Origin: Paulinella micropora
Taxonomy: Eukaryota > Cercozoa > Imbricatea > Euglyphida
DNA length: 57,407 bases
Assembly (NCBI GenBank): GCA_009731375.1
Contig: BJOX01000357.1
Location: 266,511-323,917 of the forward strand
Direction of reading: 5' to 3'
Shown one piece after another: positions 20,918 to 31,700 of the stretch. The notes beneath the pieces were generated by a model. That model saw only the letters and a list, made by a program, of their open reading frames with translations. It did no database searches and was not told the origin of the DNA. Numbering within the stretch: position 1 is the first letter of the stretch; every line of letters begins with the position of its first letter. A program made the translations under genes and the position numbers.

Positions 20918-21175
20918 ATGATTATATTACTGATGATAAACTTTTTAATAACAAAAATATTTTCGCGAACTGCCTGCGACTTTTACTCGCGGGTAAGCGA
21001 AAAAAAGAATGAGAGTTGTGCTTATTGTATAAAGCAAGGAATAGAAACTAAATTTAAATGTGTGTATCAGCCTATGAGTGATTGGTGTGTTAGTTTTGAC
21101 GAAGCCATTCCTTTAATTTGCTCAAATGATGCTATGTGGTATAAAACTCAAGTATATGAATGCTCATTTCTTTGA
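20918..21175 (+). CDS. Short Cys-rich protein with N-terminal hydrophobic segment
   Basis: The 85-aa frame begins MIILLMINFLITKIF, a likely signal peptide or membrane anchor. The rest holds seven cysteines, including a C-A-Y-C pair, in a short mature region. It is divergent from the gene on its left (41-base intergenic space, probably a bidirectional promoter). It might be a disulfide-rich secreted or membrane protein. The family is not recognised. Confidence 0.5.
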   Translation: MIILLMINFLITKIFSRTACDFYSRVSEKKNESCAYCIKQGIETKFKCVYQPMSDWCVSFDEAIPLICSNDAMWYKTQVYECSFL

Positions 21176-21637
21176 ACTAGAAGGCGATGGAAGGCAAATT
21201 CCTATGAGTAAGGTCAAAATACCGACATAAGTATTAGCAACCTCGCACGGCAAGTTCTTTTCAGATAGCCTTACGATACAAAGGGTTATAATGGCAATAA
21301 TGATACCCATTTGAAATAAGTATTGNNNNNNNNNNTTTCACTAAATAAAAGCTTAACAAGTGTAGGGTTGCGCACCATACTTTCCTGATCAAAAAAATTA
21401 AAAAATCACATTTTAGTATTACATTATAAAATAGTCAAAAATATTACCGTTACGTATATTTCAAATTCAAATTTAATTTTTGAGTTGAATATGGCAAGCC
21501 AATCATCTGATTTAGATCTCTACAACAAAAAAAAAATTACTAAAAAATAATCAGAACTCGTTAAGTTCCGTGTGCCACCGCACTAAATCCATCCAATTTA
21601 CATATGAATAGGTGGAGGTCTGTGAAGTCTAGTTGTA
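21176..21637. other. Maverick intergenic region with N gap
   Basis: About 460 bp contain no credible gene. A 10-N gap lies at 21326-21335, and the right part is very AT-rich. Sequence may be missing here. Confidence 0.6.
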
Positions 21638-24600
21638 TTATTGTTTGACATTTGAAAAAACGACTGCTCTGATTTCTGCTAATTGGTTTGCTTGGTCTTG
21701 TAATATATTAAGTAAAGTTTTATTTTCTTTTTCTAAATTAACTGACTTTTCTGATAATTGTTGAACCGCTTTAATTAATGGGGCGATAAACTCGGAATAA
21801 CCTATACCATAACCGACATCACCACTATCAACACATTTAACATCTTCTGGATTAACACTCACACCTTTCAATTCGCATTCTTTTCTTTGCTTTGGACACG
21901 GAACCATAATTGTTTCTTTTATAAAACCGCCAAAATCTAGCATATTCATTTCTGTTAGTATTTCTTCTAATTGCTGTGCTATTAAGCCAGTTCTACATTT
22001 TTTTTAATCATCAATCATACGATAGCAGACTGGATTTAACTTATTAATAAAATCTAAGCTTAAGCATTCCTTTATATCTTCTTTTTTTCTCCTGTCTGAA
22101 TATTGAATTGGATTAGACAATACCCATAATTGTCCATCGCTCCCTCTCAAAGACATTATAGCAGTATTCGAATTATTCTCCCATATGAAACCATTAGTTG
22201 AACTAGCAGCCACTCTAAATCTTATAGAATGAGAAGATACACCTCCGCCTACTCCACCTGCTGGTGCTGTTCCTCCACTCATTGTTTTACCCGTCCCAGA
22301 CTAGACATATAAATGCCCCAGTTTGAATCACTAGTATCCCACATAAATATTCCTCTCGCATTCGTCCCGTCTGTTTGTCCTTGAATTCCTATTTTCGCTC
22401 CATTAGTAGTTGTGGTCGTTAGCAACCCAGAGTATGTAATCCCCGCATTGCAGTTATTAATCCTTTTGTCCATAAAGTTCCGTTTGCGCCATTCAATGAC
22501 ATTAATAGTTGCTCCCCTGAATTCTCCCATATAAAACCCATCGTAGCATCATTAGCAGTTCTAAAACGAAAACTATATGAACTAAAATCATTTCCTGAAA
22601 CAGCCAAACCATTTGCCAAACTTCTAGTGTTTCCACCTCCGCCAGATGCCGCATAAATTCCCCAACTTGTATTGGTGGTATCCCATAGAAATATTCCTTT
22701 TGCATTTGTTCAGTCTGTTAGTCCCTGAATTCCTATTTTCGCCCCACTGGCATTCGTTACTGATGTTAGTGTGCCAGTGTATGTAATCCCCGCATTTGCC
22801 GTTATTAATCCACTTGCTGTTAATGTTGTTGTTGATATACCCGCGTTTGTTGTTATCGCTCCACTTGCTGTTATTTCCTTCGTTGTTAATAAGCCCGATG
22901 TGTCAAGTTCCAGGGCGAGAGACCAGGGAACAGCAACCCCAGCACTTTTCCCGCTATCATACAAAAATCTAAGTTTATTATTCCATTTACTAATTAGAAA
23001 ATTAGAACTCGAATAACTTGATTTCCATCTGCCAGCATCTAAATACGCATCAAATGTCATATTTATGTTATTATGACTTAAATTAGTTAGTTGAAAAGTA
23101 GGATAAATATCTTACGTTGTAATAGCCTGCAAATGTGCTCCAGTTGTATTATTATTAAAAGTCCCATACAATTCTAAACCCGCTGTCGTACCTATTCCTT
23201 TTGTTGTGTTTCCTATAATTATTGGTTTGCCTAGTGCTGTTGTTATTTTATCGCTTGGCGTTAATGTTGTTGTAGTCATGCCAGCAGTTGAAGTGATTGA
23301 TGTTCCCGTTATTGTTCCAGCACTTGTTATGTTGTTTGAGTTCATATCTAAGTCCCCATAAAATCGCATACCCCCAGCATTGTTAAAACGAACAATGTCA
23401 GACGAAGCACTTTTATTATCTAAAAGTTTTGAAATATAAAGTCCCGCCCCTTTTACATCAAATGCTACATTCGTGAATACATAACCTCTTTGGTTCGCGG
23501 TTCCACTTGTAGCAGTATTTAGAATAAATAAGAAATATTGATAATTACCTGATGTCTGTGAAAAGAATATATCTCCTCCATTTTGGTTTAATATCCTCGC
23601 CCCATTATATGTAATATTTCCACCATTAATGATTTCTTGATTATTAAAATCAGCCGTTTGTGTTAAAGTTAGATATTTTATTACGGTGCTCGTCCCGTTG
23701 AATGTTTTAATTCCTGTTATTGTTTGGTCTCCTGTTAGTTTCACACAATTGTCATCCAGATATTGTCTATTTACCGCTTCATTCGCATTTTGTGGTGCTC
23801 CCAGATTAACAATCCGACTACTATTACAATCTAATCCAGTAGCATTAAACCACGAAACAATCGTCCCATCAATAATAAAACTTATTTTTTTCGCAGAAAT
23901 TTCAAAGTTGTAATATGTTGCAGTTTTCATATCTAAACTAGCAATTGACCCGATATTACTTGTAGAATTGAAAACGATGAATGTGCCTTTTGTTGTTGAA
24001 TTGATTGAATTTCCAGTTATTTCAACGCCACTGCTATATGTCTTAATTCCTGCTATGGTTTGGTTTCCTGAGGTTTTAACTGCCGAAGTATCAAGAACAG
24101 AAACATCCACACCATCAACAAGATTTACATTTGTTATGCTTTGGTTTCCCATATTTAGCCCTCCTGTCATACTAGCAGTGCCGTCTAATCTAAGAAAGGG
24201 TGATGCCACGTTTCTCCATTGTCCTGTGCTATAAATGAGTAGTTGATTATCTGATGCTGTTGTTATAATCACATCGCTATGTGTATCAATACTTCCACTC
24301 GCCGACACTTTCGCCGTGTTCGTATCGTGCTCTGATAGCCAAGTTGTGATAGACCTACCATTTAGTTGATTTACATTTGTTATGCTTTGGCTTTTCATAT
24401 CAAGACCCGCACTCGCATTTATTATACTGCTAAATGTTTTAATTCCTCCTATGGTTTGGTCTCCTGTTAGGTTGACCACCGAACCATCAACTGCGAGATT
24501 AGCGAGATTAATTCCATTATATGTAGAAGCCCCTGAAATAGCAAAACGCCCAAATTTAGTCCTCCCGTCATACTGGCTGTGCCGTCTAATCTAAGAAAGG

Positions 24601-25517
24601 GTGGTGTGGTGTTTCTCCATTGTCCTGTGCTATACATAAGCAGTTGGTTATCTGCTGGGAAGCCTGATATTGTCACATCGCTGTGGCTATCTAAACTTCC
24701 ACCTGCTGAGACNNNNNNNNNNACTTCCACCTGCTGAAACTTTATTATTATTATCATTATGCTCAAATATCCATTTATCAACATCTTTTGTATTTAGCAA
24801 ATTTACTCCTGTTATATTCAAATATCCGCCCATACTAATATTGCCGAATTCATCAACATTTATCGGAAAGGTTTTATTTACCCAGTTTATTGAATTATAT
24901 GTTAGATAACTATTAGTGGCTATTGGTGCGGTTATGACTACATCAGAAAGTGTGTCAATTGAACCGAGGGCGGTATTCCTCCATTTACCATCTACATCAT
25001 TATATGTTAAGTATTGACCGACCACTGGTGCAGATATGTTTGTATCTATCAAATTGTATAAACTGGTTTGGTGCGGATTGGAAGTATTGCTTCTGTGTTG
25101 AGTTGAGGCTTTGACTTCGTCGTTGTCCCTCACTCGTTGCTCTGTATAGTATAAATTTTTTCCTTCTTTGATGTCCGTCGTTGATTTTAAAGCGAGACGT
25201 GTGTCAAAGCGGTTATCAGTCCAATAATAATTAAGCCCTTCTTTTAGGTCTGTTGTTGATTTTAAAGCGAACCGACCATCAAAGCGGTTATCAGTCCAAT
25301 AATAATTAAGCACTTCTTTTAGGTCTGTTGTTGATTTTAAAGCGAGACGTGTGTCAAATCGCGCATCAGTATAATAAAGATTTATTGGGTCGGAATCTTC
25401 TGGCACTCTTTCTGTATTCAGACCGACTATGTTCGTGTTCGTTAAGTCTACGTTTGCGATTGATAGGCTGTCTGTCGCGATTTCTGACAAGCCGAGTAAT
25501 GATTTATATTGCGACAT
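21638..25517 (-). CDS. Phage-like fibre protein with C-terminal S74 intramolecular chaperone (multiply frameshifted)
   Basis: The gene starts at ATG 25517. Residues about 47-130 hold three to four repeats of an LNYYWTDNRFDxRLALKSTT-like unit, as in cyanophage-type tail fibres. The middle (24479-23112) repeats LTGDQTIxGIKTF modules. Next come two copies of a domain with KIGIQGxTD and, later, GFIWEN and LMSLxGxxGxLW. The end is an S74 (endosialidase-type) domain: SDRRKKEDIKECLSLDFINK, then IAQQLEEI and IGYSEFIAPLIKAVQQL, closing in a helical stalk. Ser and Lys of the self-cleavage site (S-D-x-x-x-K) are present near 22098. At least six frame changes and one N gap break the about 1,290-codon frame. 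Known: S74 domains trimerise fibres and then cleave themselves off. Inference: this is the host-attachment fibre. Confidence 0.8.
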
Positions 25518-25613
25518 TGTTTGTATATAAATTATTTTTAATTTTTTTATTTTTGTTAAATTATACTAACAAAAAATACAATTATTTTGTGCAATATCAT
25601 TCGTCGGTAAACA

Positions 25614-26132
25614 ATGCCGTCAAAAGAGGCTTCAAAAGAAAACTGGAAGAAAGCAGTTCAAGCAAACAGAGCAAATGCTGAACGTAGAAAGGACGAGTGG
25701 GCACGTGAAAGGCTTCGTAAAAAAGGAGAATTAAAAGAAGCATCAGTGGAAGAACTTATTGAGACAGATGCTGAAGTTGGTGTTGCGAAAGAAATACTTA
25801 AAAATCCTGAGATTGAAGATGAATCAAGCGAAAGCGATAGCGAAATTGATATGTCTGAGGTTATTGCAAATCATATGCTTAGAAAGATAAAAAAGAATGC
25901 TAAAAAGCCCAAGAAGAAAACCGCAAAGAAAGCACCACAGCCCAAGAAGCCTGAGAATTACAGAGAAGAAGAAGAAGAAGAAGAAAGTGAGAGTGAAGAA
26001 AGCGAAGATTATGAAACAACAGGCGTAAAACAGAGAGGCGGTAAAAAACGAAGTGAAAAAATATCAGTTAATTTATATAACAATACACCAAAGAATAAAG
26101 AAAAAAGTAAGGAAGCAGAAAAGATATTTTGA
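25614..26132 (+). CDS. Charged low-complexity protein (172 aa)
   Basis: The frame is intact from ATG 25614. The N-terminus is helical and basic (SKENWKKAVQANRANAERRK), the centre has KKPKKKTAKKAPQPKKPENY, and this is followed by an acidic EEEEEEESESEESED run. It may bind nucleic acid through the Lys/Ala/Pro-rich part, like histone-tail or core proteins. It is divergent from the fibre gene (96-base gap). Its stop is followed by the same hairpin module found after the protease gene. The family is unknown. Confidence 0.6.
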   Translation: MPSKEASKENWKKAVQANRANAERRKDEWARERLRKKGELKEASVEELIETDAEVGVAKEILKNPEIEDESSESDSEIDMSEVIANHMLRKIKKNAKKPKKKTAKKAPQPKKPENYREEEEEEESESEESEDYETTGVKQRGGKKRSEKISVNLYNNTPKNKEKSKEAEKIF

Positions 26133-26293
26133 AATTCTAATGATATTCATCAACTTCACTTTCATTCGTTTCACTCATTCTCGTTTGTTGATGAACATCG
26201 TAGGGAGGTGCTATTATTTTAAAATGAAATAAAAAAACGATGGTTTAGAATAAGAGAGAGTGCGACAGCACGAATCGCAATTCTAAACTATCA
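26133..26293 (+). promoter_or_regulatory. Hairpin plus promoter module B (upstream of integrase)
   Basis: Hairpin arms TTCATCAAC (26146-26154) and GTTGATGAA (26187-26195) enclose a 32-base loop nearly identical to that of module A. A shared AACGATGGTTTAGAAT block follows. The motif at 26251-26292, ending GCAATTCTAAACTATC, lies one base before the integrase ATG. The sense orientation relative to transcription is the same as in module A. Confidence 0.75.
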
Positions 26294-27286
26294 ATGGATC
26301 AAAAACACACAACTAGTAATATTAATGCACAGGATAAGGATACACAACTAGAAGATACTCCGCGAGGCGAACCAACAGAGGAAGAACGGACAAGCACTGC
26401 TCAAGAATCATTTCGTCAGACTAAGCCTAGGACTAGAGGGACAACCATATGGGCTGATAAGGTATTAGATATGGTTAATATTGATTTAATGGATATGAGT
26501 AAGGTTGCTACAAAAAATAAAAATTATAATTTTGCCCTTATTTGGATTGATATTCATAGTCGTTATGCTTATGCGATACCTATAAAAAATAAATTTTCAA
26601 CCACCGTTTTAGATGCTCTCAAGAAATTACCAAAGCCTAATGCATACATATCGGACAATCGTGGGGAGTTTAAAGGTGCTGTTGGTGAGTGGATGAGAAA
26701 TAATGGTATTGAACAATTTATGGTTGAAGTAGGCGATCATAATTCGTTAGGTATTGTTGATAGATTTGTTAGAACACTAAGAGAAAGATTACACGTATTA
26801 TGGGCTTTTAATCGTAATTTTGATTGGATAAGTTATATTGAAGATGTTGTTTATTATTATAACAAGAAAGAACATTCAGCGATTAAGGCGGCACCAATTG
26901 ATGTATTTAAAGGAAATGATATTAGCCAACAACATAGATATGTTGATAAATATTTATTTGGTTTCAAAGAGGGAGACAGAGTTAGAAAATTAAACAAGAA
27001 ACACATTCTAGAAAAGGGAGGAAAGACATGGAGCAAGCAAATCTACACCGTCAAAGCCCGTAAGGGATACCGGATTGTATTAACAAATGATGATATAGTG
27101 CCACCACGACATTTATTAAAGACAGATGCAACTAACGAACCGGAAGAGACAGATATTAATAAAGAACTAAAGCAACTAACTAAAGAAAAACAAACAAAGC
27201 ATTTACTTAAACGAGAGGAAATAGACCCTGCCAACATCACAACTTCTTCCCCACAAAGGAAGAAAAAAGAAATAATGGAATTGTAG
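26294..27286 (+). CDS. INT: rve-type integrase
   Basis: The 330-aa ORF is intact. The core has VNIDLMDM (Asp64), YISDNRGEF (Asp121) and SLGIVDRFVRTLRERL, where the third acidic residue is Asp156 rather than the usual Glu; spacing is D-x34-D. A C-terminal SH3-like segment GFKEGDRVRKLNKKHILEK follows, then a charged tail. The N-terminal 50 residues are polar and lack an HHCC zinc finger. Known: Maverick integrases are related to retroviral/Ty3 integrases and make 5-6-bp target duplications, in line with the ACTCAT seen here. Confidence 0.93.
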   Translation: MDQKHTTSNINAQDKDTQLEDTPRGEPTEEERTSTAQESFRQTKPRTRGTTIWADKVLDMVNIDLMDMSKVATKNKNYNFALIWIDIHSRYAYAIPIKNKFSTTVLDALKKLPKPNAYISDNRGEFKGAVGEWMRNNGIEQFMVEVGDHNSLGIVDRFVRTLRERLHVLWAFNRNFDWISYIEDVVYYYNKKEHSAIKAAPIDVFKGNDISQQHRYVDKYLFGFKEGDRVRKLNKKHILEKGGKTWSKQIYTVKARKGYRIVLTNDDIVPPRHLLKTDATNEPEETDINKELKQLTKEKQTKHLLKREEIDPANITTSSPQRKKKEIMEL

Positions 27287-27291
27287 TAATA

Positions 27292-27729
27292 TTATTTCTT
27301 GAAGTGATAGGTGGCAAACTTTGAATACACAGGGACCTTAGTGTGTATGTAGTACCCCTTTACCGCCGACCAAGAATGAAACACACGGATAACATTCTTA
27401 GAATCGATGGTGACAAAATAAACTTTTGCCTCTCCAGGGCTCTTCATGAATTTCGCCTCAACCCTGTTATTCCCTGGCTTGATGAAAACAAGGTCTGGTG
27501 TCTTGTTATCGTTGACAAACTCGACGAAACACTTACTTTCTTCACGATGCTTTAGTGGGGACAGCACCTGGGCTTCGTATAGTTGTATTGCATTTAAAGC
27601 ATTTGAAACAGCACCAACATCCTCCTCTTCGTCTTCGTGAAGTGGGCGTTTCGCGTCGGGAGTGGTTGGCTCTGTGGTCGCTGAAGGTGTCTCAGCTGGC
27701 GGATTGTCTGGCTTCTTCTTTGGAGGCAT
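27292..27729 (-). CDS. Unknown protein (about 145 aa) with disordered N-terminus
   Basis: I place the start at the internal ATG 27729 (MPPKKKPDNPPAETPSATTE); the frame is open further upstream, but that part looks non-coding. A Pro/Thr/Glu-rich leader is followed by a compact domain with CFVEFVNDNKTPDLVFIKPG and VEAKFMKSPGEAKVYFVTID. It is convergent with the integrase, with only five bases between the stops. The beta-rich domain could bind nucleic acid (OB-like), but this is speculation. Confidence 0.55.
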   Translation of the reverse strand: MPPKKKPDNPPAETPSATTEPTTPDAKRPLHEDEEEDVGAVSNALNAIQLYEAQVLSPLKHREESKCFVEFVNDNKTPDLVFIKPGNNRVEAKFMKSPGEAKVYFVTIDSKNVIRVFHSWSAVKGYYIHTKVPVYSKFATYHFKK

Positions 27730-27941
27730 AGCACCTGCCCCACACCAAAAAGCACAAAAAAACATGTGTGGGCAGTGCCTTGAAGCCGTTTTTCTGTATT
27801 TCGTAAATAAATAGGAGATACATATTTTTTTTGAAATAGTCAAATAATAAGTGTGCTTTTATGTTGTAGTGAAATGTGTGTCGTGTTCATTGATGAGAAG
27901 TGAGCAGGTAGGCAGACAGCACAGATCACACAACCATTTTT

Positions 27942-28424
27942 TTACTCCACTCTCGCTTCATTAACATACAATTTATATTTAACTATCACTTTATCAATTG
28001 TATCACCTTTTTCAATTAAATTACGTGCGAAATTTTCCTCTTGGCGAGACATTGGAAATTTATTTTTTTCTAACCACTTTTCCAAAAATGCTATTTCTTT
28101 CTTAGTCTCTTTTTCTTTTCTAAGTCTCTGCCTCTTAACTTTTCTCTCTTCTTCCATTCGTCTTTTGTCTTCTTTTAGTTCCTCATCTCTCTGATTAACT
28201 GCTTCCAGTCTTGATTCAACATCGTAAAGTTCTCGTTTCAATAATCTTATTTTTTTGGACAAGTTTTTTTTCTTAGTTTCCAAATTTATTTTGTCAGAAA
28301 TAATTTTTTTGTTGCTCTTGTCAGAATAATAATCAATCCAATTATTTTCTTCTCTTTCTATTTCTAACTCACTTTCGCTTGACATTTCAGCCTCTTTGGC
28401 TTCATAATCAATAAATTCGCTCAT
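27942..28424 (-). CDS. Coiled-coil protein (160 aa)
   Basis: The ATG at 28424 (MSEFIDYEAKEAEMSSESEL) is preferred over an upstream non-ATG extension. An acidic N-terminus leads into a long coiled coil (KKIRLLKRELYDVESRLEAV, then RRMEEERKVKRQRLRKE) and a short globular end, NFARNLIEKGDTIDKVIVKY. The family is not recognised. It lies between the previous gene and PolB on the same strand. Confidence 0.6.
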   Translation of the reverse strand: MSEFIDYEAKEAEMSSESELEIEREENNWIDYYSDKSNKKIISDKINLETKKKNLSKKIRLLKRELYDVESRLEAVNQRDEELKEDKRRMEEERKVKRQRLRKEKETKKEIAFLEKWLEKNKFPMSRQEENFARNLIEKGDTIDKVIVKYKLYVNEARVE

Positions 28425-28707
28425 CTCTTCTGCGAGAAAGTAGGCCAAAACTGCGAAAACGTAGAAATGTTTCTGTGCTTTCGCATTTTCTCAGAAAAAC
28501 CATGTGATGACATTGTGCATTGACTGAGGAAAAAAACAAGACGCAAAAAATTTATTTGTCCTCTGTCATGGTTAGGGGTGGTGTAATTAGTAAGTTGGTG
28601 ATGTTGTCCGTCATTGTCGGCGGTTCAACTCTCACCGCTTGCTCTTGAACCATTCTCTACCTGATGCCTTTTTTTTTTTCCTTTTTTGTGAATTCCTTTT
28701 TTTTTGC
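28425..28707. other. Intergenic region before PolB 3-prime end
   Basis: It holds homopolymer T runs (up to ten) and no open frame of note. It probably contains the PolB 3-prime UTR and the promoter of the coiled-coil gene. Confidence 0.4.
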
Positions 28708-31700
28708 TTAATAGCCGTATGGTAATGTTGTAATCTGGTTTTCTTTTAGTGGTTGTATTACTCTTTTTGTGTAAGTAAATGAAAATATCTTTTGTATGTG
28801 CTCAGACGAAATTCTTTTAGTCTTTTTGTTTCTCGTTATTTTGCTGTTGGTGTGTATGGTTAAATTTCCAGCCTCTGCCACATTCTTTGCTATACACTTT
28901 TCACCTTTTGTTTCAAGTAAGTCCTCTAATTCTTCATATGCCTTTTTAGATAGTTCAGTGTCTTGTACTTGTAATCCGTTGCTTATAATACTAAACATAT
29001 TTACTAAGTTCAATTTCTTACAAGTCTCGTAATTCATTGAGAAGCCCTTTAATTTCATTTTCGTAGTTCCGTCATCTAGTATGTAGCCGTAGGATTTAGG
29101 ACCTGCTCCAACAAATGTGGTTATCTTTCTACTTATCTTTGTCTTTTTATCTATCAATTCGTCTGTCCATTGCCCCAATAAATCTCCTGTCGGTATTGTT
29201 GTCTGTCCTTCTTTTTCATCTACCGAATATATAACACTATCTGTGTCGTGGTATAATACTCTATTACCTAATAACTGTCCATCATATCATACAATCTCAT
29301 CTGTGCGTGTGCTGTAGTAAATAGTGCTACACAGATATTTGTATTGTAGGGATCTGATACTTTTTCTGGGTGTAGGTTGTAAGATAGTTCTAAGCATTCT
29401 TTGTTTATCACATTGATTGATACTTCATTTATCTTTTTGTCGTTTAGTATTTTGTATAGTTCTGCTTCACTCCTTACTATTTTTGTTTGTGTCTTGTTGT
29501 TTTGTCCAAATTTTCCCCATAGTGAGTTTAGACAGAGTTTTGCCACAGCCCTTCTACCTTCATTCTTTTCAATCTTGCTTTTATCTAATTTAATTTTCAT
29601 CTTTTCTTCATAGTCCTTAATGTAGTTGTCTTTGTCTTCTTCTGTTATGACATTTGAAGGATAGCCACTTGATTCCTGTTTCACTCTTAGAAATGTCTTA
29701 ATATATTCTTTGAATAGTTCAGTTGTCTGCTCATTCCAATGCCATAATTCGTAAGTTTTAATAAGTCTGTAGCCTTTTTGTATTGCTTTGTAAATAAGTG
29801 GTGTTGCCAATGTGCCTGTAAGTATTCTGTCCTCGTCAGTGTGCTGACATTTGTCCTGTAAGCATTCCTTGCCACATTTATTACATAGATAATACATCAT
29901 CTTTCCTCTATCTTGACATGGAAGGACAGGGTGAATTAGTCCTCTAGGTGGCAGTATTTTTATTTTTGCTATGCCAAATGCTGTTTTATTATTCAACATA
30001 TCATATGCTTCTTTTCCTCTTATTGCTTTGTGGTGTTTCACAGGATAGGGGTCATAGTACATAACCGTCGGATAGAGAGAGCACACATCTATATACTTTG
30101 CATACTGATACTCGCTCATTGACTTCCAGTATAGAGACAGAGCATTCACTCTTCCACCAAACATAGCATGTCGTGGATTGATTGTTTCTNNNNNNNNNNG
30201 GATTGATTGTTTCTTGTTATCTTAATGTCTCTTCTATTGTGCCCTTGAATTCTTCCTTTGTTTTTATCCTATTCCATTGACACCCCCATATTGTTATTAA
30301 TTGACTAACTTCAGGATGCTGACTTATTAAAGTTTCTCGTAGTTTAGTTTCCTTGTATAGTTGCCCAAATGTTTTATTAACAGACCTTTCTCTATTCAGT
30401 TCATTTCCATTAAAGCACTCAGGACACCCGTGCCAATAACAACCATGGAACTCATATGCAGTTTTTGTTTTTCGTCATATCCATCTAAGTAGGCTTTCAC
30501 ACCTTTCGGTAAGTTTAGTATTTTTTCTTTACCATTTAGACCATGTTGAATTTTGGCATTGTCTTTTTTTCTCTGTATGCTCACCATTCCACACACATAC
30601 GACTTGTTTTTGCTTTGTCTGTTCTGTTTGTCGGTATGACTGCTATACTGTCCTCAGGCATCTAGTTTGCTTTGAATAGTGCCATACACGTAGAGGCAAT
30701 TGTAGTGTATTGAAATGGATCAATACCAAACTCCATAAATTGCTTCCTAAACTCAATACACCCCCGCCTTAGTATATCTACATCACTATGACAATATTCA
30801 ATCATTTCTTTATTGAAATCAAATACTTTGCTTTTTTGCTCGTCATGCCATTTTAGAAAATCATCTCTTTTTTCTTTGAGAATGAGTTATAACCATAGTC
30901 ATCTTTGTCTGGCATTTTCCCAATGTATGATTGGTTGTCTGTTATATTGAAAAAGTGAGGAAAATATCATTTCTTTAATTCTGTAAGTCCAAATGTATCA
31001 GGAAAATCAGATAAAAGCATAGTAAGGAAAGACAGACTATCTATAAATCTAATTTGTTTTTTTCCATTACAAATAGACATCATCATTATTTTTCCACCTT
31101 CATAGATTACAAATGGAGTTATGCCTTTTTCAATCAACCATTTTAGCACAAATTGACAATCATACCCCCGCGCATTATGTGCTATGAATGTATAACCCTT
31201 ATGTTTTACACCCAACGCCCACTCACAGAATTGCTCAATGTTTTTATGTATGATCGGTGTGCTGTCGGAGGGGGTTTCACCCCCTACCATACCCCCACCT
31301 TGTTCGCCAAGGGTTTGGAAAGGGGCGGGGCCCCTTCCATCGAAATATTGACTTTCTGAATGATTGATAATATGTATTCCAGTCTCTTGATTTGCTTCAA
31401 AATCAAAGAATACATATTTTGTTGATGGTGCATGTATGAATTTTTTCTTTATCTCACATTGGTGCCATAAAGGTTTTAGTTCTTTGCAGTTCCTACATTT
31501 TTCATATCCACATTTATGTTCTCCTTTGTATGTCTTAGCACACGAAATACATTTTTTCTTTACATCACACAACTTATTTATGATTGTTGAAACATTCATC
31601 ATTCGGAAACTTTCTATTACACTCATTGCATGTTTTCCATTTGAAATATTGTCATATCCTTTACATCCTTCGGTTAGACATATATTACATTTGAATTCAC

